Shown here: positions 1-11,682 of the stretch, in pieces
How positions within the stretch are numbered: position 1 is the first letter of the stretch
How the letters are laid out: each line of letters begins with the position of its first letter
Assembly (NCBI RefSeq): GCF_020497125.1
Contig: NC_059073.1
Location: forward strand, 18,063,225 to 18,127,224
Reading direction: 5' to 3'
Length of the DNA stretch: 64,000 nucleotides
DNA from: Mauremys mutica
Lineage: Eukaryota; Chordata; Testudines; Geoemydidae
Made by a program: the position numbers and the translations under genes
The notes under the pieces: generated by a model
Told to the model about the DNA's origin: nothing
Seen by the model: the letters and a program-made list of their open reading frames with translations, nothing else
The model's database searches: none

Positions 1-717
1 GCACAATCATGTTTAATGCTGTGGTAGTTAAAATGCAATACTTCCCCTAGTACAGACAAGGCCTTACAGCGATCTCATATGGATCGCTGGATCCAGTAAA
101 GTCAGGAGGACTTTTGCCTTCGACTTCAGAGGGACTCTGATTTTGCAACACATGGCTAGAGGCCCAAACTCTGGCATTCTGTTGCCACAACTCAGCTCCA
201 GGTGTGACCTTGGGTAAGTCATTTAAGAGGTGATTAACATGAGGGGAAAAAAGTTAGGACAATGGCAGCTGAAAGTGCCCATCACCTCTGATAATCAAGA
301 GACTAATTTAGGCTCTTAATATGGAGATGGGACGCTAACTCTTGACACTTTGTTTTCATTGCTCTACCCTCAATGCCTAACGAAACTTTTGGAGAAAGGC
401 ATCTCTTAGTTAGATTAAGCACTTCTGTCTATTCAATTAAGGTGTTAAAATGCACCCTGTACATGCTCAGAGAGCTCTAGAAGGCCAGGGACAACAGCCT
501 TCGCATGCCTGATTTTTCAAAGGTAAAAAAACAAGCAGGAAAAATGTTTTAAAAGGGGGTTCTTTAAACATCGGGAAGAAGCAAAAAAGGGCACAAGCCC
601 AACTTCTTAGAAGTCCTTTGCAGATCAGCTTTAAGGCCCAGGCTTGCTCTCATTGAGGTCAAGAGAGAAACTTTCATGGGCTTCATTGAGAACGGGATCA
701 GAACATTTAGCACCATG
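1..717. other. Unassigned non-coding sequence
   Basis: No open frame, RNA gene or confident repeat was recognised here. Base composition is ordinary for vertebrate non-coding DNA, with scattered poly-A runs. Confidence 0.5.
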
Positions 718-930
718 GCCTCAGGCAGTGTGGCTTAGTTAACATGCCAGACCAGGCTTTGGGAGACTTTGGTTCTGTTCCTGGCTCTGCCACTGGTCTG
801 CTGGGTGACCTTGGGCAAGTCACTTATCTGTTCCTCACTTGCCCCTTGGGAATAGCGATGCTGACCTCCTCTAGGAAGTGCATTGAGATCTGATAAAAAG
901 CGGCATGAGAGATAAAAATTGCTAAGTGCC
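718..930 (+). mobile_element. MIR/CORE-SINE-like copy
   Basis: The plus strand reads in the MIR order: a variant of 'gttctgttcctggctctgcc', then 'tgaccttgggcaagtcac', then a stretch resembling 'aaaatggggataatg...' and 'gcattgagatctgat'. This is the 70-bp core plus 3' part of an old amniote SINE. Ends are approximate and no TSD is visible. Confidence 0.75.
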
Positions 931-1574
931 TTAGCTTAGGTATCTAACATTGATATACTAAGCCTTACAAAAGGTGCTGTGAGGCTTAATTAGCCAACCT
1001 CTAGAAGAGTGGCCTTGGGATCCTTACCCGAAAGTGTACATATGCCAAACACTGCTTTTATTTTTTATTCATAAATAAGGTTGAGATTTCCCAGAGCCAC
1101 ATACGGAATTTGGACATCCTTATCCCATTTAAGAGTTAATGGAAATTTTATACCCACATCTCCTAATCAGCTTTTGAGAATTTCAACCTAAAACCTAACT
1201 TGATAAAGTTGACATCCAGGTATATTAAAGCCTGCTCATGTGACTAAGATTCCAGGAGTGGGCACTCAAATAAAAGAGCAAATAAAAGACTCGATTGTAT
1301 AAGCACCCACAAGTCACAACTGAATTAAAAGGGAGTTGAGTGTACTTGGCATTTGCAGGATAGGACCCTAAAATAGTCCAGAAAACACTGTCATCAGCTG
1401 CTACTAATCACAGGGAAGCAATGCATATAGCATTTCAGCTACCTTTGATTCACTCACTAGCAGCATGTATATTTGGGAGGCAAATTCAACTGGAGACTAG
1501 TGGGTCTGATTTTCATCTCATTTAAAACAGTGCACTTCCACTAACTCCAGCTGAGTTTGATCAGTTTAATCCAG
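931..1574. other. Unassigned non-coding sequence
   Basis: A+T-rich sequence without a recognisable gene or repeat. Confidence 0.45.
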
Positions 1575-1846
1575 AGTAAGGCTGTCTGCACTATGCCGCT
1601 TTTAGCATCATGGCTAGTTCACTACAGCCGTGCTGCTAAAAGCAGACAGCGGCTACCCTGTGCGCCTCTCCTGCCGACAAAATATTTCCACCCCCACCAA
1701 GCGGAGGTTAGCTTTGTTGGCAGAGAGCACTTCTGAAAGACACAAGTTTTGCTGACTGAAGTGTTTAAAAAAAACCACACCATCCCCCCCAACCCCAAAA
1801 GACAAAAGTTGTGTCACTCAGTTGCCAGTGTAGACATCACCCAAGA
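1575..1846. mobile_element. Terminal-inverted-repeat (MITE-like) element, degraded
   Basis: The left end reads aaggctgtctgcactatg and the right end ccagtgtagacatcaccc, whose reverse complement (gggtgatgtctacactgg) resembles it. The 'tgtctacact' end is common to several small DNA elements in this window. The interior holds a short inverted repeat around 1600-1650. No TSD was resolved. Confidence 0.45.
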
Positions 1847-3075
1847 GAACAGGATGTTGTCCAGTGTCTGCCCTCTGTCTATTCAGGTACACTCGGAATA
1901 GTGAGCATCTGTCAGGTATATTTCTTTTCCTTAGAGAGCATGCAATACTGAAGCTAAATGGTTGCCACCTGCTTAATAGTCTGTGAGAGTTCACATCGTG
2001 TATTGGTTTCTAAACATAGACAGCCGTGGTGTGTGATTTGCATCTGTTTCAGTGACTTTGCTGTTAAACTGAGGGACTGTCTGGCAACTGGAGGAGGCAA
2101 TTCTTCTTTCCCTGTTGCATTCAGATGCTTGTCTCCGCCTTGCCTGGTTTTGATATATTTCCTTCAAAGACTGACTGCTCTGTTGAGCGAAGTGCATCCA
2201 TCTTGTGACAAAAGTCACTAACAATGTCTCTCTGCATGCTCAAAATATTTTATTGAAATTATCACAAGCTACAACACATTCAGAGATGGGGGTGGAACAC
2301 TACAGCAAGTTGTAGCAATTTATGGTGATGTTCTGGATGCAAAAAATATAGTTTGCTCAAGGAAAATTTTGAACAGGTATTAATCGAAGTGTCGTTTACT
2401 ACAACCCCAAATGGGTCCTACAATCTCCCAGGCATGGCATGCGTCTCCTCGGATGGGTCTGCTTCTGTCTCCGCTGCTCCAAAAAGGCAGAGTAAGTCCA
2501 CAGGTGCCTTCCTCTGAAAGGCAGAGGAAAACAAGAATGGCCTGTCATCTGCTATTCTGTGTATGACAATGGCCAATACTAGATGTTTCAGAGGATCCTG
2601 TTTCTGCTAACACAGGAAGTTAGTGGGGGGATATAAGGACCCTCATGCTTGAGCTGCAAACCTTTATGTTTATCTTAAACATGAGTTAACTATGGAATCC
2701 TATTCAACCCATTGGCCTCAATAATCATGAGAGGTACATGTATGTGAGATATGAGCCACAGAACCAACCACACCTCAATAGCTTCTGCTATTGTTTAAGT
2801 GCAGAATGTAACCAGGGAAGTGAGTGCTGATCCCCACCCAGCAAAAAAAAAAAAAAAAGCAGCTTCGCCTTTACTGGATACAATAGAACAAAGAATTGCA
2901 GAATGTGGCCAGACATAAGAAATATTTACTTTTCACAGCATTTTGGTCTAAAGGACAGAGGAAATAAGGGATGGGAAGTCTCATGGAGCACAAAGCTTTG
3001 CAAACCTTTTGAACAGCCTTGAGTTCATGAACTTTTTCGCTGTGCAATATACAGGGAGGTTTGATTACCTTGTCA
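1847..3075. other. Unassigned non-coding sequence
   Basis: Contains a 16-base A run near 2843. Two overlapping frames of 77-87 codons near 1958-2224 show no family resemblance and lie antiparallel to each other, as expected by chance. Confidence 0.45.
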
Positions 3076-3190
3076 AGGGCCAAGCCTGGGAGTCAGGTTA
3101 CCTGGCTCCACCACAGATTTCTCCTGTGACCTGAGATAAGTGATTTCTCTGACAGCTTCCTCAACTGTAAAATAGGCATGACAGTGCGCC
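3076..3190 (+). mobile_element. MIR/CORE-SINE-like fragment
   Basis: The order 'ctgggagtcaggttacctgg', 'ctcctgtgacctgagataag' and 'tcaactgtaaaataggcatg' matches the MIR core and its 3' flank. It ends at a C-run just before the LTR-like element. Confidence 0.65.
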
Positions 3191-3637
3191 CCCCCACCCA
3201 ATCAAAGCTTCCAACCTTAGTCACTGTGACCAAATGTACCCTGTAGTCACACCCTATTAATATTTGTACAAAATATGCCTTGAGGGATCATTTGAGAACT
3301 AATAACTAGCTGGTCAATATAGTGAAGTGTGTAGCAACCTAAGTAAAGCTATGAAAAATGTATCAGTCAAAATTTCAGCACATGTTTACTAGGAAATCTA
3401 GTGAGGGCTAAATGTGTTTCTCAAGGACAAGTTGACACCTCTAGACAGGTGTCAAAGATGGACATTCATTAGTCAAGTGGTGATTCTTTGGCAATGAAGG
3501 CAGGCAGGAACAGGTCAATTTGCACTTTGACAAACATGGAACCTTTCACCACAAGCCTCCATGTTTCCATCCTCAGTGGGAAGGAATTTTAACTAGGGGT
3601 AACCTTAAGGAAAATGCATTTCAAAGGGTGACTGGAC

Positions 3638-3645
3638 TATAAAAG
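3638..3645 (+). promoter_or_regulatory. TATA box of LTR copy A
   Basis: TATAAAAG at the same aligned place as in copy B (19376-19383). It is followed by a C/T-rich tract and 'ttcacctaag', as expected of a U3/R junction. This supports plus-strand orientation of the LTR. Confidence 0.55.
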
Positions 3646-3859
3646 TGAGAGGCAAAAGCACCCCAAGACCTCTCTCTCTTTCCCTCCCTCTGACACACAC
3701 TTTCACCTAAGATGACAAAGGAACCTGCCCTCTGACTTTGGGGAAGGATCTTGTCTTGATATTGTGGTCGGTAGTGTCACTGAGAACACGTGATAAGGAT
3801 TGTACCTTGAACCACATCTAGCTTGTTAAGCTTTAGTAACCAGAAAGCTTTTTCCATCT

Positions 3860-3985
3860 GCATCCGACGAAGTGGGCATTCACCCACGAAAGCTCATGCT
3901 CCAAAACATCTGTTATTCTATAAGGTGCCACAGGACTCTTTGCTGCTTTTACAGATCCAGACTAACACGGCTACCCCTCTGATAC
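3860..3985 (+). mobile_element. Short Penelope-like/hammerhead-motif repeat
   Basis: A 126-bp insert inside LTR copy A, flanked by a perfect 10-bp TSD TTTTCCATCT (3850-3859 and 3986-3995). It begins exactly at the hammerhead-like motif (gcatccgacgaagtggg) and ends with 'ctaacacggctacccctctg' plus 'atac'. Variable-length TSDs and 5' truncation fit a target-primed retroelement. Penelope-like origin is inferred from the reported association of hammerhead motifs with those elements. Confidence 0.65.
3862..3899 (+). ncRNA. Hammerhead-like motif, core mutated
   Basis: Reads CCGACGA, then an A, a 6-bp stem II (gtgggc/acccac with one mismatch) and GAAA, then a short gc-tcat-gc stem III. The conserved CUGANGA has become CCGACGA, so activity is unlikely. 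Confidence 0.4.
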
Positions 3986-4209
3986 TTTTCCATCTTTATT
4001 TTTCTTATAACCATTTCTGACTAATACATTATACATATAATCACTTAAAGCCTCTTTGTAGTTAAACTTTTATTTTTATAAATCAAAGCTAATCTAGTGC
4101 TGTGTTTGGATAACTCCAGTTCAAGCAGCAAATTGTTGCTTATTGACCCATTACAGGATCTGTTATTATCTGCACTGTCTAGCTCTTTCCTGGGCTGTTC
4201 AGAACACAC

Positions 4210-4231
4210 TTGGGGCAGGGGGGGGGGGGGA
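4210..4231 (+). repeat. G-rich low-complexity tract
   Basis: A run of about 14 Gs followed by 'agaagaagagag', inside LTR copy A. It is absent from copy B. Confidence 0.6.
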
Positions 4232-4513
4232 GAAGAAGAGAGACAACTGGACATGTGTTGGGATCACCCTGGAAGCAATAACCTAGGCTGCTGGAAACCA
4301 GTGTGTGGCCGGACTGTTGCTGATAGGCTGCTAGGGTCAGAGTTGCTGGACCAGGACTGCAGAGATACAGACACTCCAGGTGTGACCTGCATGCTGTTTG
4401 AGCACCCCAGGCTGGGAGCTATAACAGCAAAAACGTTGTGAGGCATCAACATCGCAGGTAGTTGGTGACAGTGCCTCTCTGATCTGAACTGCACCTCAGA
4501 ATGTGATAATCAC

Positions 4514-5550
4514 CCTTGTGTCTGCTGCTTTCCACCCACCCCAGTCCATGACCGCCAGGTGCAATGCTCTCCCTGAATTAGTCCATAAAGCCATTATCCT
4601 GTCTTCTCCAAAGCCCTCAATACCCACTTGCCCAGCAGGGCCTGCAGTGAACTGCCAGCTGCTAGTGGGTAGGCAGGAGAACAACAGGTGTATTAACAGG
4701 TTTTGAATATCTATTCTTCCTGCTGCCCCACTTTTTCCCCCCTGTGCCACCACCCCCTCCTCCCCCCCTTTCATTCAAGATGCAACAAGGGGTATCAGGT
4801 TTTCAAGTTAGATTGTAAGCTCTGGAGGGATCTTACACTTTCCTCCTCCCTTTAAGTTACTGGAAAAAATGCCAACTGTCATTAGGGAAACACAGGGTTA
4901 AACTTTCTCCTCATCCTGCCTAGTCTGGTAAACTTTTGCCAATCTACCCTGTGCTTGTGCTGTTTCTCTCCAAGTGCACACAGTGGCAGCTATAAACAAG
5001 TTGCAGACTTAAATTTTTAATACTGGAGGCTATTCCTAGCTACCTATTGCACATTACCATTTTCTCCAACTCTGGATGCATCCCCTGTGTCATTTAATGG
5101 GAGCATTCTTTACATGTCTTCCTATTTTGTTTGTAGTTACTAAATTCTTAAGCAGAGTCTTGGTAAGGGGTTGGTACCAAGTTTTTCCTCTGTGTGTGTT
5201 TTGGAACAGAGAACAGCAGTCAATGCAAGGTATCACCTGAAAAAAGAAAAATAGAGCCCCACCCTCAGAACAAAGACCTCCATTTAATAAAAAGAGACCT
5301 TCAATATTACTTGCTAAGGGCCTGACCCCAAATCGCTGCTATATGTATTACAGTACTGCTTAACTGAGATCAGCATTCCATTGTGCTTACATGCTGTACA
5401 AGCACAGAATAAGAAACAGCCCTGGCACTGATTGTCTTTTCTATTTAGAATGCAAGATCAAGAATGGAAGAAAGGCAATATTAATTCACTGAGTTGAAGG
5501 CAATTTGATTACCTATTCTGATCTCCTGTATATCACAGGCCTTTGAGTTT
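4514..5550. other. Unassigned non-coding sequence
   Basis: Pyrimidine-rich around 4700-4770, otherwise plain. No gene or repeat was recognised. Confidence 0.45.
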
Positions 5551-5690
5551 TATTCAGTTGCTATTATTCTTATTTTACAAAGGAGGAATTGGGAGATTAA
5601 GAGATTTACCTGAGGTCACCCAGGAAGCCTTGGCAGTACTGGGAATTGAACCAGGAGATCACTTGAGTCCCAGTTCAGTGCCTTAAGATC
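5551..5690 (-). mobile_element. MIR/CORE-SINE-like copy
   Basis: The reverse-strand MIR pattern is visible: 'attttacaaaggaggaattg', 'tgaggtcacccaggaagcct' and 'tgggaattgaaccagg' are the complement of the usual tRNA-side and core blocks. Confidence 0.65.
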
Positions 5691-5867
5691 AATACCATTC
5701 TTCCCCTTATTGACTTGAATAGGAATTTACAGAGCTCAGTCTCTCCCAGAACCAGGAGCGAAGTCTCTAGAGAGTTCATAACACTAAAGTCAGAGAAGAA
5801 ATAGCACTGTCTGCAAAGTCTTAATTTTAAGTCAGAGAAAGTGACAACATTTAGAGAAACAAAAAAG

Positions 5868-5895
5868 ACACACACACACACACACACACACACAC
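5868..5895 (+). repeat. (CA)n microsatellite
   Basis: About fourteen uninterrupted CA units. Confidence 0.95.
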
Positions 5896-6439
5896 TACAG
5901 AAGTCAACTCTTTGGGGCAAGGACTGTGCCTTTGTGTTTATGGTCATTACCAGAAATAACAGTCCATCAGCAGATAAAAAACCAAGTCAATGAAAGCCAA
6001 ACATTTCCTACTACATTATATAAAATCTTGCAAAGAAAACCACCTATTAGCATCTCCTGTTGTGGAAGCATCTAGCTCTGTTCCCAGATTTTGAAGTGTA
6101 ATCCTCTTATACAAAGAAAAAAAATAATCATAACTTGAGAATATTAAAAACAAACATTTACTCAAACCTGGCCACAGCTAAAATGACCTGGAGTTTCATT
6201 GGTCAAACACTAGGATATTTTCCATACGTTTGAGAACATGCTATTGCAACAAGATTTGTATGGTGATTGGGATTTAGAAAGACCAGCTAGGACTGCCAGA
6301 TAAGACTTTGCTTAAAAACGCTTTGATTAAGTCAACACAAAAATCAGTGTTGAAAGAAGAGATGAGAAAATCCATAAGTGGTTCTACAAATCTCCAAAGA
6401 GTTTCCTTTCACTGTTACTTTAGGATGTACAGGGGGCTT
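5896..6439. other. Unassigned non-coding sequence
   Basis: Begins with a short 'ctctttggggcaaggactgt' block, a piece of the L2/MIR-type 3' tail seen at 9100 and 41290. The remainder is unassigned. Confidence 0.4.
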
Positions 6440-6745
6440 GGAATGAAGCCAATTAGGAATTTTTGCCAAAACATTTTTACACTGGAAAAAGTTAATTTGT
6501 CACAACAAACTTTATGGGAAAGAGTCAGTTTTAATTAAAAAATGGTTTGACAAAAGATCTTAAAGGTTTTGGGAACCTTCCATTTCCAATCACTTTTCTA
6601 GATTGAAACAACATTGCTTTGAAATGTTATTCTAGTTAAAGCTTTGATTTTTTTTAAAATGTTGAAATTGAACCACCACATTTTAAAATCATCAAAACAA
6701 AATGTTGCAATTTGTGAAGATTTGAGAGATTTACTTTTCATACCA
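6440..6745. repeat. A+T-rich diverged repeat, 'aaacattt/gaaatgtt' family
   Basis: Shares words such as 'ccaaaacattt', 'tttgaaatgtt' and 'caaaacaaaatg' with 39051-39530, 43255-43945 and 58150-58400. No ends could be fixed. Confidence 0.35.
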
Positions 6746-8600
6746 GACTGAGATATTGATAAACTTCACCATCCCAAAGATGTTCATTGTGCAGGAAAAC
6801 CTTTTCCTGCCCAGCTCCAGTTTGGAAGAGATACATCCAAATCAGAGTTCAAGGAACGCCCTCATTCCATCCAAAGTTTCAGTGGTGCGGCCACCTCCTC
6901 TAGGGGCTGACCATGCTAGGTGTGCTGAAGTATCACCTTTGAGACAATGGGACCCTTCAACACACACTACATTCAATGTGTGCTGGAGGAGTAGCAGCTC
7001 CCGGGATTAGTCTGCAAGTTCCTGGTCACATGTACATCCATGGGAGCAGGACTGGGTGCTCAATCCTGAAAAATCTCGTTCTTGCTGTTAGTTCCCAATC
7101 CTGTCCCCATTGACTTCAGTGGAAGTGGTCAGTGAGTTTGAGGGGGCAGGGGCAGGACTGGGTCCTCTGACTTCCTTCATTTTCATTCTGTTAGTAAGAG
7201 CCACTTTCTTTTATTGGGCTGTAACTGTTTAAGCATTTCCTCTTCTCAGCTGACAATACAATTCAAAGTCAGTCTGCAGTTCCTTTTCCAAAGAAGAAAT
7301 GTTATCCTCAAATTCAGAGACAGGTTGCTTCTGCTGCTAATTTAAGATTAATCCTCCCCTCCAGTAGTTTACCAGCATGCAAGACCATCTGACAGGAAAC
7401 ATCTGAGGGAATGTCTGATTCTAACTCATCCCTTAGCTGAATGCAATTCCATATGTGCAGGGACAGGGAATCACAGGAGGTAAGCACCTGCTGGGTACAC
7501 CACCCTCAGGCTGCTAACACCAGATGTAAAACTCTCAAGGGCCTTTGGCAGCAGATTTACCACTTCTCTGACCCTTCCCAAACATTCACACAATCCCTCA
7601 AATGCTGCCACACACAGCTGCCCAACAGGCAGAATCAATGCTATGAAAAATACAGCCCTCCATACAAAATAATCTGCACTAAGCTATTAAGACCACATTA
7701 TAAATAAAAGCTCTCACACACCAGCACTGGGAGCCCACAGGGAAGCTAGCAAGAGGCTAATGAGGCCATACACTGACAGAAACTGAGTGGCTGTAGCTCC
7801 TGTTTGTCAGCTCTGCTGACTCCCCTCTCCCCCAGCTCATCGGGGAAGTGTAGGATGGTTTGGGGGCTGAGCATGTACTTTGGATAACCTGCCAGACCCA
7901 CGAGGTTCTCCTTGGCATGTAGATTCTGTTGAGTGCAAGTTCATGTTATCCTAACTGAGCAGAGACCAGCCATGACCCATCACTCCTTTGACTCTTTATA
8001 TCCCAGCCATGCTCATGGGGTGACTGTGCCACAGCCAGTAGCTGCCGCAAGTTCCCCCCCTGAACTGCATTGCCCTACATGCACCTGCCCCCCCATCACG
8101 TTCCCTACAATTGTCCTGCCCTACACCCTAAGCTCCCTCTAGCTACTGCTTACGCTCTTTCCAGCTATCTGTGTCTTGTGTGTGTTTGTGTATGTTCAAC
8201 CCAGTTTGGAGTGCGGTACCCAGCTGTGTTTGCACAGTGACCCGCAAAGTTACCGGCGCCCAAAGGCCTAATCATGCCCATGACACAGCTAAGTGTGCAG
8301 TCTGGTTGAGTACATGGGGGCTTCGGAGCATTTCTGAAAATCCCAGTTGAGTTCAAAGCCCCTTAGCTGCAGGCACAGCACCGCCATCTTGTCACACTCA
8401 GCCCTGAGAACGTGCAGGGGGCTTTGGCATGACTCACAAGCGGTTTTTATAATCTCCTGAGCACACCAGGCCACACAGCCCCCTGACTGGAAAGCACACA
8501 GCCAGCCACCAACGCTAGTACAAGCTATGGCAAACACTGGCCTTAGGCACCACCCTCCTAGTGCATGGTGCCTACTTGCCCATTTCAACAAGAAAGATGA
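6746..8600. other. Unassigned non-coding sequence
   Basis: No coding evidence: a frame of 105 codons near 8289-8606 is cysteine-rich but has no recognisable domain. A short 'cccattgacttcagtgg' word near 7107 belongs to the same dispersed repeat as 8612-8695. Confidence 0.4.
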
Positions 8601-8611
8601 AGGCACTAAAT

Positions 8612-8695
8612 AAAGGACCTACTCCTGCTCCCATTGAAATCAATGAATTATACACTGATTTACCAGTTAATGGGAGCAAGATCTGGCTCTCAACA
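8612..8695. repeat. Short palindromic repeat ('ctcccattgaaatcaatg' type)
   Basis: The left half 'tcctgctcccattgaaatca' and the right half 'ttaatgggagcaagatctgg' are near reverse complements. The same motif recurs at about 7105, 11765, 21085 and 26825, so it is a dispersed hairpin-type repeat. Confidence 0.5.
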
Positions 8696-9095
8696 TATTA
8701 GACTGACATTAAAAACCCATTAGAAGAGCACTCACCAATGCTTAGGCAGTTGGTTTGTGGTGTTAATGCTGAGCACCACATCTCGTTGTTACCTTGCGCT
8801 CCTCCATCCGTTTTATCCACTAGTCATCTATAAACTAATCCACCTAACATACATCTCCTCAGCGAAAGCTGTGCCTGGACTAGCCTAACCAAGCTAGTTT
8901 GAATCCAGTTAGCACAGGCAATGGTGGAGGCCTCCGTGCTGGGGTTGTACCACATGGTCTGACCCCAGGTATGTACTTGTCTCGCTAGCCTACTCTGAAG
9001 CTCATCCTGCACTTTCCTCACTTCTGCTAAGATCTGCGCCAGCTGGATGCAGCCAGCTCAGGTTGGCTAGCCGGTGCACTGCTTTTGCTGTGTTA
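8696..9095. other. Unassigned non-coding sequence
   Basis: No recognisable gene or repeat. Confidence 0.4.
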
Positions 9096-9205
9096 TCATA
9101 CGCTTAGATTGTAGGTGCCTTCAGGGCCAGGACTATCTCTGTGCTATATTATTTTTTGTATTCCAGCATCAGCCCCAGCCGGGTTTGAGACCCCACTGCA
9201 CCATG
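9096..9205 (+). mobile_element. L2/MIR-type 3' tail fragment
   Basis: Carries 'agattgtaggtgccttcagg', 'gccaggactatctctgtgct' and 'gccccagccgggtttgagac', the turtle version of the old 'tgtaagctcc...gcctagcac' LINE/SINE tail. Confidence 0.45.
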
Positions 9206-10540
9206 CGCTGTGCAAACAGGAGAGTCTCTGCCTCACCGAGTTTGCTATCTGCAAGGCAAGGGAGACAATAAAAACAGCAGTTTTCCAGAAGGATAACTAC
9301 AATTTTTCTGTTTCCCCTTCATACAACCTACTTCCCAGCCAGCCCTTCCTGTGTGCAGCTACCCCTCATATTTCTCCACAGCTATTTCTAAGGCCATGTG
9401 TCCTTCTTGCGCCCTGTCCTCACACGAAAACACTTCACCTCATTTTCAGAGGGACACAGTCCCATGTAAGGCCCTAGCAGAATGGGGCCCTGGCTGCCAG
9501 ATGTTAACGTAATAGAAATAATACACATCATAAGGCAATTGAGAAGGATATCCTTTTTGAAAGCTGTTGTGAAATCTCTCAGTCTGGGAAGCAGTATTAA
9601 ACTAAACTAGTTTTTACTAACTAGTGAGGAAATGCTGTACTCAGGTCTAGTAAATGATTGTCACCCACCTCTTTTCATACAGATCCTATTACAGTGAACT
9701 CTTCTTAATGAGCATGACTACTTTATCAGGATACCTCCCAAGGAATCAATTGAAACTAATGATAGTGAATGGCAATGATTGCTGCTTAATTAGGACAGCA
9801 TTAGCATAAATTTCAGTTAACTGGGGGAATGTCTGTGACTAGCAAAAAAGCAGAGCTAAGACTATTCATAATAAAATCCAACAATCACAGGAAACTTGCC
9901 CGATTTGAGGTTTTGTTAAAGACTCAAAACTCAGAGCAGGTTCACTGAAAGGTTCATGAACCTTTTGCAAGAACCTGAATCAATTTATGATTTTGCAACA
10001 AAACAATGCAAGATTCTTATCAGTAACATCACACAATTTGATGCCAAAGCAGGCTGTCAGAAACCAGAACATGGGCAACCGTACTTAGTAAGTTAGAGCA
10101 GGAGACAGTCATCAAAAATAGGAGCTCAGAGACAGAAGTCCATATTCAGAGCCAAGGGCCAGAATCAGACCCAATGGCAAAGCTGAGTTACCTGGGGTGG
10201 GGAAAAGTGGCCACAGACAGACAGCAACAAATGCCTTGACTAGCCAGCTGGCTGTGCCTGCTGCTGGGCTTAAGAGCTGGTCTGCTGACTCTTCCCACCA
10301 ATCAGGTGACGTAGCCAATCAGGCAGCCTACAGCAGGCCAGCTCTACTCACTGGGTTGCCCTGAGACAGACTCTGCTTCAGGGCCTGATTCCTGACACAG
10401 CTGACACTTGGAGATTGAAATAGCTTTTCTTTGAGAAGATTTTGATAAAACTTAGTGGGCAGGTGCAAACCAACATAGACAAGAAGGTCAAATGAAGATG
10501 AAATATATAAAATATCATTTACCTGGAGAGGAAAACACAG
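9206..10540. other. Unassigned non-coding sequence
   Basis: No gene or confident repeat. Two short minus-strand frames (68 and 88 codons) show no domain. Confidence 0.4.
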
Positions 10541-10975
10541 CAGATCTTTTAGTTCAAGCACTGAAGATCTGGGTTCTAAGGACAGCTCTACCACAGGTTG
10601 CCTGTGTTACTTGGGCTGATGTTTTCAAAAGCATCCACTTAGTTTGGGGTGTCTCCATTTTGGGGGGTTCTGAACCTGAGACAGCTAATGCCTGTATTTC
10701 AGAGACACTGAATATCCACAATTCCAGTGCACTTGGATAGAATGTGGGTGCTTAGCACCTCTGAAAGCAAGACCTAGGTATCCGAAATGGGCCACCTAAA
10801 AGCTGAGATGCCTGTTTTGAAAATTTACGCTTAGCTTCTGATTCTTAGCTTCACCTTCTTGTAAAATGGGTGAGTGACATCAGAGGGAAACTGTGAAACT
10901 CCATTCATTAATGTTGAAAAGGGCTTTGAGATGCTCAGCTGCAAGGTGCTGTTTAAGTGCAAACAATTATTTTAT
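10541..10975 (+). mobile_element. MIR-like SINE split by a second repeat
   Basis: The MIR-like left part ('gaagatctgggttctaagga', 'cctgtgttacttgggc') stops near 10617 and its 3' part resumes near 10835 ('cttgtaaaatgggtgagtg', 'gggctttgagatgctcagct'). The intervening 10618-10834 begins 'gatgttttcaaaagcatcca' and contains 'gtgggtgcttagcacctctg', which belongs to another dispersed element. Confidence 0.55.
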
Positions 10976-11029
10976 TCATGCACTTTTATCTTCAACTGCT
11001 TCTTTTTTTGTCTCACAGCATGGCGGCCT

Positions 11030-11182
11030 GATCTGATTGCTAGAGCTAGGAGTCAGGAGCTCTGATTCTAATCCTAGCACTGCTGTGGACTCGGGGTAAC
11101 CTCACTCAGTTGTTTAACCTCCCTGAATCTGTTTCCCCATCTGATGCTTTCTCACCTTTGTAAAGTGCATTGAGCTCTTTGG
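11030..11182 (+). mobile_element. MIR/CORE-SINE-like copy
   Basis: The order 'gagtcaggagctctgattct', 'aatcctagcactgctgtgga', 'tctgtttccccatctgatgc' and 'gtaaagtgcattgagctctt' matches MIR from core to 3' end. Confidence 0.7.
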
Positions 11183-11269
11183 ATGGAAAAAAGCCACAGT
11201 ATATAAAGGCAAAACTACTTCTTTTTGTTGAGGTGACCATGGAGAGCCTGATCTTGATACCCTTATTCA

Positions 11270-11430
11270 GGCCCCAATTCTGCAGTTCATCCTTATTCAG
11301 CAAAGCTCTTAAGCACATGCTTAAATTTAAGCTGATGTTTAACCCCCCAGACTTCATACAGATGGTTAAATGCTTTGTTGAATAGCAATAAAGTTAAGCA
11401 TATGCTTAAATGCTTCACTGAACTGGAGCT
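11270..11430. repeat. Palindrome-rich dispersed repeat ('aagcacatgctta' family)
   Basis: The word 'ttaagcacatgcttaaattt' is itself near-palindromic and recurs as 'ttaagcatatgcttaaatgc' at about 11393. Halves separated by roughly 90 bp form an imperfect hairpin. A related piece lies at 11683-11805. Confidence 0.5.
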
Positions 11431-11682
11431 ACAAATACTGTGATGATAAGGGCCATATACATACCTGGATAAACAGATCGAGAGATTAGTCATGCTGGAT
11501 GGCACCTTAATACACAAGTGGTCCCAATGATTTGAAATCAATGGGATCATTGTGGTTTAAGGTATGATTCAAGATAAATAAGGGTATCAGAAGTCAGCCC
11601 ATAATCAGGATGGCAAGCTGTCTTCCAGGGTGTCCCAGTTATGGCATTTATGCAGCAGTTCAGCATAGAACTCAAGCCTGCA

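Larger units (their letters stand above)
3225..4509 (+). mobile_element. Solo LTR-like element, copy A, interrupted by a Penelope-like insert
   Basis: Aligns along its whole length with 18900-20410: shared blocks include 'tacaaaatatgcctt', 'aataact.gctggtcaat', 'ttcacctaagatgacaaag' and the end block near 4380-4490. It starts TGTGAC, as copy B does, and both end at the same aligned base. Flanking 4-bp repeats TCAC (3221-3224 and 4510-4513) look like a TSD. TATAAAAG lies at 3638-3645. Without the internal insert it is about 1.15 kb. No coding part is present, so it is probably a solo LTR left by recombination. Retrovirus-like versus Ty3/gypsy-like origin cannot be told. Confidence 0.7.

Noticed and set aside
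5868..5895. CRISPR-like or regulated repeat
   Set aside because: Plain CA microsatellite; no spacer structure exists anywhere in the window.
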